Position numbers and translations under genes: made by a program. The notes beneath the pieces are model-generated. The model was not told the DNA's origin, made no database searches, and saw only the letters and a list, made by a program, of their open reading frames with translations. Shown piece after piece: positions 24,337 to 32,492 of a stretch of 45,641 nt of DNA. Source of the DNA: Komagataeibacter xylinus NBRC 15237 (GTDB lineage: Bacteria > Pseudomonadota > Alphaproteobacteria > Acetobacterales > Acetobacteraceae); NCBI RefSeq assembly GCF_001571345.1, contig NZ_BCTP01000024.1, positions 1 through 45,641 on the forward strand, given 5' to 3'. Every line of letters starts with the position of its first letter. Position 1 is the stretch's first letter.

Positions 24337-25235
24337 TCCGCACACCCCACGGCGCATGGCGCATGGCACTGGTGGCGGCCCTCATGGCGCCCGTCCTGTG
24401 CGCGGCACCTGCGGGGGCCACGGGGCGCAAGAGCGCCTCACCCTATGACTACCGCATCAAGTCGGTCATCTATAACCCGCGTGATACGGTGGAAGTCGAC
24501 GGCGTGGTGGGAATTGCGACCGACATCACCCTCGCCCCCGATGAGCATTACATCACCCACGCCTTTGGCGAGGAAGGCGGCTGGTCCTTCGCCTGCCGCG
24601 AGAACCACTGCTTCATCCGCCCCAAGGCGCAGGAGAGCGACACCAACCTGGCCATCGTGACCGACCGCCGCACCTACCATATCCTGCTGCATTACGTGGG
24701 CGGCCAGCAGGAAAAGGGGGCGGATGGCGTCATGCGCACCGTCTTTGCCCCCACGCCGTGGGCGCTGGCGCAGGCCACGGTGGAACTGACCTATGTCTAC
24801 CCCGATGAAAATGATGGCAAAAAGGCTGCCGCAGCACAGGCCCGCCACATCGAGGCCGAACTGGCCGATCCGTATGGCGACGGGCCGCACAATACCGCCT
24901 ATCGCCGCTCGGATGGCACGCAGGACCGGGCCATCGCCCCGCTGAACGTGTGGGATGACTATCGCTTCACCTATTTCCGCTTCCCTGAAAACGGGGTGCT
25001 GCCCACGCTGTATGTCATGAACGAAAGCGGGCAGGAAACGGTGGTCAACGCCGTGGTGCTGGGGCGCGACCACAATATCCTCGCCGCCCAGATGACCGCC
25101 CGCCAATGGCGCATCCGCTACGGCAGCCTCGTGATTGGCGTGGTCAATGACGGGTTCAACCCCTCGCTGGGCAGCACGCCGGGCGGCACCATCTCGCCCA
25201 TGGTGCGCCGGGTCGTGCGTGACGGGGCATCATGA
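24333..25235 (+). CDS. VirB9/TrbG-like outer-membrane core component
   Basis: A 300-aa periplasmic protein with signal peptide (about 1-29, PAGA). The VirB9 signatures are visible in order: YNPRDTVEVDGVVGIATDI near residue 47, the region HCFIRPKAQESDTNLAIVTDRRTYHILL (about 92-119), then DYRFTYFRFPEN and the C-terminal GSLVIGVVNDGFNPSLG. VirB9 forms the outer ring of the T4SS channel with VirB7 and VirB10. Four-base overlaps with both neighbours indicate a tightly coupled operon. Confidence 0.88.
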   Translation: MIRTPHGAWRMALVAALMAPVLCAAPAGATGRKSASPYDYRIKSVIYNPRDTVEVDGVVGIATDITLAPDEHYITHAFGEEGGWSFACRENHCFIRPKAQESDTNLAIVTDRRTYHILLHYVGGQQEKGADGVMRTVFAPTPWALAQATVELTYVYPDENDGKKAAAAQARHIEAELADPYGDGPHNTAYRRSDGTQDRAIAPLNVWDDYRFTYFRFPENGVLPTLYVMNESGQETVVNAVVLGRDHNILAAQMTARQWRIRYGSLVIGVVNDGFNPSLGSTPGGTISPMVRRVVRDGAS

Positions 25236-26203
25236 AGCGCGTGGCCGCAACCTGCGTGCTGGCACTGTGTGTAGGGGCCAGCGCCGCCCGCGCGCAGGAT
25301 GCGGCCCAGCTTACCCTCAGGTGCCCCGGCAGCACCGTCATGGTCGATGGGCAGGGACAGGCCTCGTGCCCGCCCGCCGCGCAGGCCGCACCCGTGACCG
25401 CACCCGCCGCCGTGGTGGACAGCGCGCAGGACGCCGCCATGAAGCGCAGGCTCGGCCATGATTTCACCTTCGCCACCCCCGTGGCCGACACCACGGCAGC
25501 CCCGGCCGCCACTCCCGCTGCGGCCACGACGGCAACCAAGACCGATAACCCGCTCCTGACCCGCCTGCAGCCCGAGAGCACGCCCACGACCCATGCCAGC
25601 ATGATGCAAGGCCAGAACCTGATCGTGGGCAAGGGCACGCTGATCCCGTGTGGCACGATCAACGAGATCAACACCACCCTGCCCGGACTGGTCACCTGCC
25701 GGGTCAGCCATGATGTCTATTCCATCAACGGCAAGGTGCGCCTGATCGACAAGGGTGCGGTGGCGGAAGGCGAGGTCACTTCCGCCCTGCAATATGGCCA
25801 GAAGCGTATTTTCGTGAACTGGCTGCGCCTGCGCAACCCCGAGGGCGTGACCATCGACCTGCTCAGCCCCGGCACCACGCCGCTTGGGGGCAGCGGGGTG
25901 AAGGGCAAGGTCAACACGCATTTCTGGGCGCGCTTTGGCGATGCGATCATGGTGTCGATCATCACCAATGTGGGGCAGATGATGGTGCAGGCCATCACCA
26001 ACCTTGCCTCCAAGCCCGGCACCACCAGCATCACCACCAGCAGCGACAATACCAATTCCGTTGTCAGCGAGGTGGAAAAGGTCATCCTGGCCCAGACCAG
26101 CAACGTGCCGCCCAGCCTGTATGTGCAGCAGGGCAACATGGTGCAGATCTATGTGGCGCGCGACCTTGACTTCAGCAGCGTCTATACGCTGGCCGAGCAG
26201 TAG
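25232..26203 (+). CDS. VirB10/TrbI-like core component
   Basis: A 323-aa protein with the conserved VirB10 C-terminal domain (about 125-290): LIVGKGTLIPCGTINEI, TTLPGLVTCRVSHDVYS, RLIDKGAVAEGEV and SPGTTPLGGSGVKGKV then THFWARFGDAI. VirB10 spans the periplasm and forms the outer-membrane pore. Here the N-terminus is a short hydrophobic segment that looks like a cleavable signal (VGASAARA|QD) followed by a low-complexity linker, without the usual cytoplasmic region. It is last in the operon; no VirB8, VirB6, VirB4, VirB11 or VirD4 gene follows. Confidence 0.85.
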   Translation: MKRVAATCVLALCVGASAARAQDAAQLTLRCPGSTVMVDGQGQASCPPAAQAAPVTAPAAVVDSAQDAAMKRRLGHDFTFATPVADTTAAPAATPAAATTATKTDNPLLTRLQPESTPTTHASMMQGQNLIVGKGTLIPCGTINEINTTLPGLVTCRVSHDVYSINGKVRLIDKGAVAEGEVTSALQYGQKRIFVNWLRLRNPEGVTIDLLSPGTTPLGGSGVKGKVNTHFWARFGDAIMVSIITNVGQMMVQAITNLASKPGTTSITTSSDNTNSVVSEVEKVILAQTSNVPPSLYVQQGNMVQIYVARDLDFSSVYTLAEQ

Positions 26204-26293
26204 CCATGCACGCTGGCGGCGAACCATGCCCCTGCCCCGCGTGTTGTCTGCCCATGGGCCACCCGGCCCCAACACGACAGGAAAGACAGGCCC

Positions 26294-26632
26294 ATGCCGC
26301 GCTCGATGAATGATGATGACCGCCCCGGTGATGACGGCGGAAACAAGCACGCAGCCGCCCGCCATCTGGCCGAAGCCGGCCTGCGCGCCGAACGCGCGGG
26401 CGACCAGGCCCGCGCCGATGCCCTGTTTGATGAAGCCGAACGCACCGACCCCGAGGCGCTGGCCACCGTGCTGGCGGAAAACCCCGCCCTCCGCCGCCGT
26501 GTGTCGGGCCAGGGGTTTGGCGATGATGCCGGTATTGCCCGCATGAGCCGCACGGTGGAACCCGGCGCGGACGCCCCCTCACGCGCGGGCATTACCGATG
26601 AGGGCAGCGGCGCGGATTCGGAGCGCCGCTGA
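26294..26632 (+). CDS. Hypothetical protein, 112 aa
   Basis: ATG 26294 is preceded by AGGAAAGACAGG. The product is highly charged, Asp/Arg/Ala-rich, with one helical stretch (HAAARHLAEAGLRAERAGDQARADALFDEAE, about 19-48, in short heptad-like steps) resembling a single TPR-like helix pair. I know no family. It lies 90 bp after the VirB10-like gene on the same strand, so co-transcription is possible but not shown. A minus-strand frame (26182-26784) overlaps and is less convincing. Confidence 0.5.
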   Translation: MPRSMNDDDRPGDDGGNKHAAARHLAEAGLRAERAGDQARADALFDEAERTDPEALATVLAENPALRRRVSGQGFGDDAGIARMSRTVEPGADAPSRAGITDEGSGADSERR

Positions 26633-26953
26633 AAGGCCGCCCCTGCGCGGGTGGAAAGGCAGGTTGCGGGCGGTGCGTTACGCCGCAATGTCATCATCTG
26701 GCCCGATGTGCATGGTGCGCCCTCATGGCTGCTTTTTTCGGAAAGACGACGTCTTCCGAAGCCGTTTGAAAAAAGCTTCGCCAAAAACTTCCATCAGTTT
26801 TTTCATCACGGATTTATTTTCAGGCAGTGCCGCGCCACGCCGTGCAAAGCGGGTGGAAATACCCCCGCCATGCGTTACCCTGCCCCTGCGGCGCGCCCTG
26901 CAGCCGGAGCGCAGGTAGGCTTTCAGAACAGCTTTTGAGGAGAAGCCAGACAC
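26633..26953. other. 321-bp intergenic region with repeat R7
   Basis: Apart from the diverged repeat R7 and the likely promoter and ribosome-binding site (TGAGGAGAAG) of the ABM-domain gene, I see nothing here. Frames through it have no supporting features. Confidence 0.5.
26715..26795. repeat. Cloverleaf repeat copy R7, diverged
   Basis: Arm 2 is GAAGCCGTTTG/AAAAAAGCTTC and arm 1 is decayed (GGCTGCTTTTTTCGGAAAGACGACG). The right end CGCCAAAAACTT is preserved. It lies between two plus-strand genes. Confidence 0.65.
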
Positions 26954-27268
26954 ATGTATATCGCCATGAACCGTTTCCGTATCCCGCCCGAGAACGAGGC
27001 CGAATTCCGTGAGCGGTGGCTGGGCCGCGAGGTGCATCTGCGCACCGTGCCCGGCTTTGTCAGCTTCCAGTTCCTCAAGGGCCCCGCGCACGAGGACTAC
27101 ATCCTCTACGCCTCCCATACCGTATGGAACTCCTATGAAGCCTTTGTAGGCTGGACCCAGTCCGAGCAGTTTCGTGCTGCCCACGCGCATGCGGGCAACC
27201 GCAAGCCGCTCATGGCAGGGCCGCCGGTGTTTGAAGGCTTTGAAGTGCTGCAGGATATCCAGAACTGA
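26954..27268 (+). CDS. ABM-domain monooxygenase (HmoA/IsdG-like)
   Basis: A 104-aa ferredoxin-fold protein of the antibiotic-biosynthesis-monooxygenase superfamily. It begins MYIAMNRFRIPPENEAEFRE, with the early Asn, VPGFVSFQFLKG, YASHTVWNSYEAF and FRAAHAHAG, close to the pattern of small heme-degrading enzymes such as HmoA (Asn, Trp and His near the active cleft). Members act as dimers on heme or aromatic compounds. The start has GAGGAGAAG upstream. It stands alone, and the substrate is not shown by context. Confidence 0.75.
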   Translation: MYIAMNRFRIPPENEAEFRERWLGREVHLRTVPGFVSFQFLKGPAHEDYILYASHTVWNSYEAFVGWTQSEQFRAAHAHAGNRKPLMAGPPVFEGFEVLQDIQN

Positions 27269-27439
27269 AAGCCGTCTTTTTTTAAAACTTCGAGCTATAT
27301 TTTCAGGATCGCCTTTCATGCGGCGTCACCCGGCCCCTGCAGGGGCCGGGCTGTCCTGTCGTGATCCATCCTCATCAAAGGGAGGCCCCCATGCCGCCAG
27401 TCATCCATCCGTTCAATCCTGGCCGACGGGCCGGGACCG

Positions 27440-27790
27440 GGGCAGAACGGCCAGGGCGGGGACGGACGCATCCATGCCGCTGACGTGGCAGGCGGCGAAG
27501 TGCGCAACCTGCGCCCGTTTGCCGACATGATGCTGAACGGGCACGCGATGATTCCCGATGGCATGCGCACCGACATTTTCGGCAACCTGTGGTGCGGGGC
27601 CAACGGGCCGCTGGGGCTGTGCGGCGTGGTGGTGTACAACCCCCACGGCCACATGATCGGGCGCATCCGCCTGCCACGCGGGGTGTCGAACCTGACCTTC
27701 GGCGGCCCCAAGCGCGATGTGGTGTTCATGTGCGCGGGCGATACGCTGTTCACGCTGCAGGTCAACACGCAGGGCGCAGCGCCTTCGTAA
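27440..27790 (+). pseudogene. 5'-truncated SMP-30/gluconolactonase remnant
   Basis: The frame encodes only the last third of an SMP-30/gluconolactonase beta-propeller. It contains DGRIHAADVAGGEVRNL, IPDGMRTDIFGNLWCGA, GRIRLPRGVSNLTFGG and VFMCAGDTLFTLQVNTQGA, the metal-site Asp (PDG) and closing blades. Upstream of about 27440 the frame loses similarity and reaches a stop (TGA 27362-27364); the ATG at 27391 is in another frame. Normal family length is about 290-350 aa, so roughly two thirds are gone. The stop codon is only seven bases from the CRISPR-like repeat, so deletion at this spot may have removed both genes and spacers. Confidence 0.7.
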
Positions 27791-27797
27791 ATGAGAC

Positions 27798-27826
27798 AGG
27801 TTTATCCCTGCGTGTGCGGGGAACAC
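27798..27826 (-). CRISPR. Solitary type I-E-like CRISPR repeat
   Basis: A 29-bp sequence, read on the plus strand as GGTTTATCCCTGCG then TGTGCGGGGAACAC, closely matches type I-E repeats, with the short hairpin CCCTGC/GCGGGG (one T-G pair) and the ATAAACC end of the crRNA handle. In type I-E arrays the transcribed strand reads GTGTTCCCCGC first, so this copy points to the minus strand. No second repeat or spacer is found beside it; it appears to be a single leftover repeat. Confidence 0.6.
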
Positions 27827-27900
27827 TCTTCGTGGAACCTATTGATTTAACAGCATTATTTTACTTTCAAAGAAACTACCAACCAAAGCGCCCTTTTTAC
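27827..27900 (-). promoter_or_regulatory. CRISPR leader-like AT-rich flank with IHF-like site
   Basis: The sequence on the leader side of the solitary repeat is AT-rich in a GC-rich genome. Read on the minus strand it contains AATCAATAGGTTC (27835-27847), matching the IHF consensus WATCAA-N4-TTR except for the last base, eight bases from the repeat. In E. coli an IHF site in the leader is needed for spacer uptake. This spacing and orientation are those expected of a type I-E leader; its activity is inference. Confidence 0.5.
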
Positions 27901-27967
27901 CTCCCCCTTTCCATGCCCTCGGGAAAGGATCATCGTCAGGGTTCACGCCACAGCGCAGGCAGGCATC

Positions 27968-28042
27968 ATCCGGGTGCGGCTTTTTTCAACTGGCTGCGAA
28001 AAAGCCCGCCTTTTTGAAAAAAGGCGGCACCCGGAAATCTTT
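27968..28042. repeat. Cloverleaf repeat copy R8
   Basis: Outer arms CCGGGTGC and GCACCCGG are perfect, arm 1 is TGCGGC...GCTGCG, and the closing arm CCGCCTTTTTG/AAAAAAGGCGG is intact. It lies between the gluconolactonase remnant/CRISPR repeat and the convergent fumC gene. Confidence 0.8.
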
Positions 28043-28048
28043 ATCCTG

Positions 28049-29503
28049 TCAGGCGCCGCCTACACCCTTGCCCACCATGTCGAGCGGGCGGACGAGGCGG
28101 TCGAAGGTCGCGCCGTCGACAAAGCCGGAGGCCAATGCGGCCTCGCGCAGGCTGATATCATGCTCCATGGCCTGATGGGCAATGGCCGAGGCCCGGTCGT
28201 AACCGATTTCGGGGCTGAGGGCTGTGACCAGCATGACCGAGCCCGCCACGTAAGACTCAATGCGCTTGCGGTTGAGCGTGGTGCCCGCCACCGAAAACAC
28301 ACGGAAGTTGTGGCAGCCATCGGCCAGGATGCGGATGGCATGCAGCACATTGGCCACGATCACCGGGCGCATCACGTTCAGGTCAAGCTGGCCCTGACTG
28401 CCCGCAAACGCCACCGTGGCGTCATTGCCAAGCACCTGCGTGCAGATCATCACCATCGCCTCGCACTGGGTCGGGTTGACCTTGCCGGGCATGATGGAGG
28501 AGCCGGGTTCGTTTTCCGGCAGGTGTAGCTCACCCAACCCGCAGCGCGGGCCGGAGCCGAGCAGGCGCATGTCATTGGCAATCTTGAGCAGGCTCACCGC
28601 AACCCCGCGCAGCCCCGCCGAGGCCCGCACCATGGCATCCAGCCCGCCAAGAGCCGCGAATTTGTTGGGTGCGGTCACAAAGGGCTTGCCGGTCAGGGCG
28701 GCGATGCGCCTTGCAATGGCGCGGCTGAAGCCCGGCGGGGCGTTCAGCCCGGTGCCCACTGCCGTGCCGCCCGCCGCAAGCTGCAACAGGCCCGGGCGCG
28801 CGGCCTCGACCGCTTCAAGCGCATCTTCCAGCTGCTGCGCCCAGCCCGACCATTCCTGCCCCACCGTAAGCGGCACGGCATCCTGCAGATGGGTGCGGCC
28901 GATCTTGACCACCTGCATCCATTCCTCCGCCTTGCTGCGCAGGCATTCGATCAGTTCACGCACGCGCGGCAGCAGGCGGCTGTCGATTTCAAGCAATGTC
29001 GCCACATGCATGGCTGTGGGGAACGAGTCATTGCTCGACTGGCCCATGTTCACGTCATCATTGGGGTGAACCAGGCTTTTGGAGCCAATGGTGCCGCCAA
29101 GAAGCTGGATGGCGCGGTTGGCGATCACCTCGTTCACGTTCATGTTCGTCTGCGTGCCCGAGCCGGTCTGCCAGACAAAAAGCGGGAACTCGGAGTCGAG
29201 TCTGCCCGCGATCACCTCATCGGCCACGCGGCTGATGGCATCGGCCTTCCATTGCGGCATGCGCCCGTCAGCGGCGTTCACCTGGGCGGCCGCCTTTTTC
29301 ACGATGCCATAGGCATGGCACACCTCGATGGGCATATGGTCGCGCCCGATCGAGAAATGCACGAGGCTGCGCTGCGTCTGCGCCCCCCAGTAATGGCTGG
29401 CGGGCACGTCAATCTCGCCCATCGAATCCTTCTCGCGCCGCGTGCCGGTGGCATCAAGCCCGATGGGGCAGTCGGTCAATGTCGGGGGTGTGGGTTCGGT
29501 CAT
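28049..29503 (-). CDS. fumC: Class II fumarate hydratase
   Basis: FumC interconverts fumarate and malate in the TCA cycle without an iron-sulfur cluster. The 484-aa protein has TGSGTQTNMNVNEV, HPNDDVNMGQSSND, the catalytic-loop signature GSSIMPGKVNP and the usual three-domain length plus a short N-terminal extension (MTEPTPPTLTDCPIGLD). ATG 29503 is chosen because of AGGGAAGGAAC upstream; a longer frame to 29578 has no support. The gene is monocistronic, with repeat R8 at its 3' end and R9 upstream of it. Confidence 0.95.
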   Translation of the reverse strand: MTEPTPPTLTDCPIGLDATGTRREKDSMGEIDVPASHYWGAQTQRSLVHFSIGRDHMPIEVCHAYGIVKKAAAQVNAADGRMPQWKADAISRVADEVIAGRLDSEFPLFVWQTGSGTQTNMNVNEVIANRAIQLLGGTIGSKSLVHPNDDVNMGQSSNDSFPTAMHVATLLEIDSRLLPRVRELIECLRSKAEEWMQVVKIGRTHLQDAVPLTVGQEWSGWAQQLEDALEAVEAARPGLLQLAAGGTAVGTGLNAPPGFSRAIARRIAALTGKPFVTAPNKFAALGGLDAMVRASAGLRGVAVSLLKIANDMRLLGSGPRCGLGELHLPENEPGSSIMPGKVNPTQCEAMVMICTQVLGNDATVAFAGSQGQLDLNVMRPVIVANVLHAIRILADGCHNFRVFSVAGTTLNRKRIESYVAGSVMLVTALSPEIGYDRASAIAHQAMEHDISLREAALASGFVDGATFDRLVRPLDMVGKGVGGA

Positions 29504-29597
29504 GGTGGCGTTCCTTCCCTTATGGTTGAAGGGAATATGAGCACACCGCCTGCCTTTCGCGCCCCTGCCTGCCATCACAAGCGAGTGCGCGGCACTT

Positions 29598-29647
29598 CAT
29601 GAAAAAAATGCCGCCTTTTTAAAAAAAGGCGGCACCCAAAAACATGT
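29598..29647. repeat. Cloverleaf repeat copy R9, single-hairpin form
   Basis: ATGCCGCCTTTTT/AAAAAAAGGCGGCA forms one long hairpin ending CCCAAAAACAT. It lies 3' of the siderophore receptor gene. Confidence 0.75.
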
Positions 29648-29668
29648 ACTGTTTTTTGAACGGTGTTT

Positions 29669-32008
29669 TTAGAAGTCGGCTTCCAGCGTGAAGTGGAAGG
29701 CGCGCGGCATGCCGGCATAGGCGACGCTGCCACTGTTGAGCGACGTGGCCGTGGCATCCTTGGTCGTGACACCCGCACTCGAGACCGTGCCATTATAGAC
29801 CGAGGACCAGTACCGCTCATTGGCCACATTGGTCACACCAAAGCGGGCCATCCACGGGTGCTTTGCCGCACGGAACGGATAACGCAGGCCCATATCAAGC
29901 GTTACGTAGGAACCGGCATAGGTCGAATTCGTAATATCCGCAGCCCGGCGGCCCGTGTAATGCACGTTGGCATTGACCGCCAGACCATTGAGCGCGAAGC
30001 CACGCGGGAACGGAATGCGGTAATCCATCAGCGCATTGGCCTGCAGCGGAGCCACACCCACAACTTCCTTGTTGTTGAGGGCGGCGAAGGCTGCATGCGT
30101 TACCTCCGCATCGATCCACGTCATGCCACCGATAACCGACAGGCGGGGCGTGATGTGACCCATGGCCTGGAACTCCACGCCATAATTGCGCTGCGTGCCG
30201 AAATTGCCATACAGCGTGTTGCTGCCTTCATAAAAAGCATAGCTGCGCGTGGCGCGGAAACCCGCCACGTTGAACTGCATCTGGCGCCACTGCATCTTGT
30301 AGCCCACCTCATATTCCTCGCTGTGCACGGGGGATGTAAGGCCATTGGCATTGAGCGCATCGGCCGGGGCGGTCGTGCCCGCCTGCAGCGAACGGCCATA
30401 GGTGAAATAGGCGGTCTGGTTGTCGGTCGGCTTGTAGACCAAGCTGGCCATGGGGCTGAAGGCCGCATTGGCGCGGCTGTTGGTGGTGGCACCCTTGGCC
30501 AGATGGGTGGTGGTGACGGTATAGCCGTTTTCGATGCTCGTGGTGTTTTTCGCTGCCGTCGTGGTGCTCGTGGCGTCCTGATCCAGCCAGCTCCAGGCCA
30601 GCGTGCCCATGACCGACCAGTGCTTGTTGAAATGCAGCGTGTCACCCAGGATCATCGACTGGTAGCGCACGTACTGCGATTCATACTTGCCGCTGTAATA
30701 GGGCTGCGGGCCATTGGCCGCCACGGTGGGGTTATACAGCGAGCCCGACTTGATGGCGGTGTAGCTCTGCCCGCTCAGGGGGTTATAGCCGCCTTCCATG
30801 TAGCCATTGGTGCCAATGACCAGATCATGCCTGATGAAGCCCGTGCGCACATGGCCGTTGACATAGGCCATGTTGCTGCCAACCTTGAAGTCATTCACCG
30901 TGGTGGCGGCCGACAGCGCCTGCGTATAGCCGCCGGAGTTGTTGGTCAGTGAATCCGCTGATTCAAACACCTGCCGCCCGGAATCCTGGTACAGCCCGCC
31001 GATGACAAAGCTCCAGTTATCGTTGATGCGATGCTTGAGCTTGGCGAGGAAGACGTTGTTCTCGGAATTGTAGCCCGAATAGTCCTGCCCCATATGGGGC
31101 TTGCTCAGGTCAGGGGCCGCGGGCAGGTTGTAGCCCTTGAGGTTGACGCCCGCGGGCATGCCGCGCTCATCGAAGGTGTAATGGCTGGCATCGAGTTCCA
31201 GCACGGTATCGCGGTCGAAATGGATATCGAAATCGGCGCTGACCATGTTACGCCGCACCCAGCTGTCCTGCACATAGGACGTGCCATCGCCATGCAGCAG
31301 GTTGATGCGGTAGCCAAACCAGCCATGCTTGCCCGCGCGGCCCGATGCATCGACGTTTTCCATCAGCGTGCCAACGGAATCGACACCCACCACAAGGCGG
31401 TTGATGCGCTCGTCGGTCGGGCGCTTGAGGCCGTATTCAAACGTGCCCGCCGGGTTCTGGGGGCCATACAGGGCGCCTGCAAGGCCGTTGAGCACCTGCA
31501 CGTTGTCGAACTGCTCGGCGGCATAAGGTGTAACGGTAAAGGCGTTCAGCCCGTCGATGCGGCTGTTGGAGATCACATCCGCCTCGAACCCGCGCGACTG
31601 CGGGCGGCTGGTGCCGGGGTCGGCGCGCGTTTCAAGCTGCACCGAGGGGATGTACTGCATCAGGTCGTTGATGTTGCGCGCCTGCTGGTTGACGATCACG
31701 TCATGCGGCACGGTCATGATCGACATGGGCGTATCAAGCGTGCGGCGCGTGCCCAGCGGGCCGAGATTGGCCATTTTCTTGTTATAGTTGGCCGCAGCGC
31801 CCGCCACCATGCGGTGATGGCCGATCACGGTCATTTCCTCCGCATTGGCGGAGCCTACGGCGTCATCTGCGGCAGGGGTGCTTTTGGCGGCCTGAAGGGC
31901 TTTTTTGCCCTTGTCCGCATCCGTGCCCTGTGCGTAAGCGGAGGGGATGAGCAATGCGCCAAGACTGGCCGAAAGCATCCACGCCATACCTGCGGTCATT
32001 CTGGCCAT
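29669..32008 (-). CDS. TonB-dependent siderophore receptor
   Basis: A 779-aa outer-membrane receptor likely to take up a ferric siderophore. Signal peptide about 1-26 (SAYA|Q), then a TonB-box-like stretch (EEMTVIGHH). The plug domain (about 85-200) contains TPMSIMTVPHDVI, SRGFEADVISNSRIDGLN and VLNGLAGALYGPQNPAG, the spacing typical of siderophore receptors. The 22-strand barrel ends FHFTLEADF with the terminal Phe. No regulator or exbB/exbD gene adjoins it. The AT-rich upstream region holds a palindrome that may be its operator. Specificity is not readable. Confidence 0.9.
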   Translation of the reverse strand: MARMTAGMAWMLSASLGALLIPSAYAQGTDADKGKKALQAAKSTPAADDAVGSANAEEMTVIGHHRMVAGAAANYNKKMANLGPLGTRRTLDTPMSIMTVPHDVIVNQQARNINDLMQYIPSVQLETRADPGTSRPQSRGFEADVISNSRIDGLNAFTVTPYAAEQFDNVQVLNGLAGALYGPQNPAGTFEYGLKRPTDERINRLVVGVDSVGTLMENVDASGRAGKHGWFGYRINLLHGDGTSYVQDSWVRRNMVSADFDIHFDRDTVLELDASHYTFDERGMPAGVNLKGYNLPAAPDLSKPHMGQDYSGYNSENNVFLAKLKHRINDNWSFVIGGLYQDSGRQVFESADSLTNNSGGYTQALSAATTVNDFKVGSNMAYVNGHVRTGFIRHDLVIGTNGYMEGGYNPLSGQSYTAIKSGSLYNPTVAANGPQPYYSGKYESQYVRYQSMILGDTLHFNKHWSVMGTLAWSWLDQDATSTTTAAKNTTSIENGYTVTTTHLAKGATTNSRANAAFSPMASLVYKPTDNQTAYFTYGRSLQAGTTAPADALNANGLTSPVHSEEYEVGYKMQWRQMQFNVAGFRATRSYAFYEGSNTLYGNFGTQRNYGVEFQAMGHITPRLSVIGGMTWIDAEVTHAAFAALNNKEVVGVAPLQANALMDYRIPFPRGFALNGLAVNANVHYTGRRAADITNSTYAGSYVTLDMGLRYPFRAAKHPWMARFGVTNVANERYWSSVYNGTVSSAGVTTKDATATSLNSGSVAYAGMPRAFHFTLEADF

Positions 32009-32145
32009 GCTGATTCCATTTCGTTAGCCATTTTGAACATGCATGGCCGTATATAACCCGCCTGCCGCAACGTCTATATCAGCATAAATATATTAATCAC
32101 GTAATCGTCATATAGCGTATGACTGTGTCCTTATAGATACAGATG

Positions 32146-32167
32146 TCTATATATGGTTGTATATAGA
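32146..32167. promoter_or_regulatory. Palindrome TCTATATA-N6-TATATAGA
   Basis: Eight-base perfect arms around TGGTTG in the AT-rich leader of the siderophore receptor, about 140 bp before its start. It does not fit the Fur, RirA or Irr consensus as I know them. Operator role is inference. Confidence 0.35.
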
Positions 32168-32390
32168 TGCGCCTACTTTACCAACCACCCCTGATGACCC
32201 GGCTTTTGCAGCCAGCACAGTGCGATACGGCACAACTATATGGAATCGATACTGAAAAACACGTTCCGCCCGTGGCATTTACAGCGGCCCGCGCCGCAAT
32301 ACCGCACGCAGGCGGAACGGGTGCTCCATTTCCGGCCACCCTGCCCCTTCGGGCGCAGGCCACGCCCATCCGGCCCGGACGCCATCAGTC

Positions 32391-32460
32391 AGAAAGCTTT
32401 TTTCCAAAAAGCTTTGAAAGGACAACGCTTTTTTGAAAAAGGCGACACTCTGAAATCCTT
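32391..32460. repeat. Cloverleaf repeat copy R10, diverged
   Basis: AAAGCTTTTTTC/AAAAAGCTTT is intact, while the second arm (AACGCTTTTTTGAAAAAGGCGACA) has lost much of its pairing. It lies 3' of the LysE/RhtB gene, beyond two palindromes. Confidence 0.65.
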
Positions 32461-32492
32461 CGTCCATAAGCTGTTTTACAACTGGTTTTCCA

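Noticed and set aside
25118-26365. 415-aa minus-strand frame across the VirB10-like gene
   Set aside because: Low-complexity Gly/His/Arg composition, no ribosome-binding site, and the plus strand carries a clear VirB10 domain.
27391-27483. Short frame from ATG 27391 as a new start of the gluconolactonase remnant
   Set aside because: It is in a different frame from the conserved region and ends after 30 codons.
27827-27968. A full CRISPR array with further repeats
   Set aside because: I found no second copy of the repeat within the window on either side, so only a solitary repeat and leader-like flank are reported.
32167-32436. 89-aa plus-strand frame in the gap before the siderophore receptor
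   Set aside because: No ribosome-binding site, ends inside repeat R10, and composition is not protein-like.
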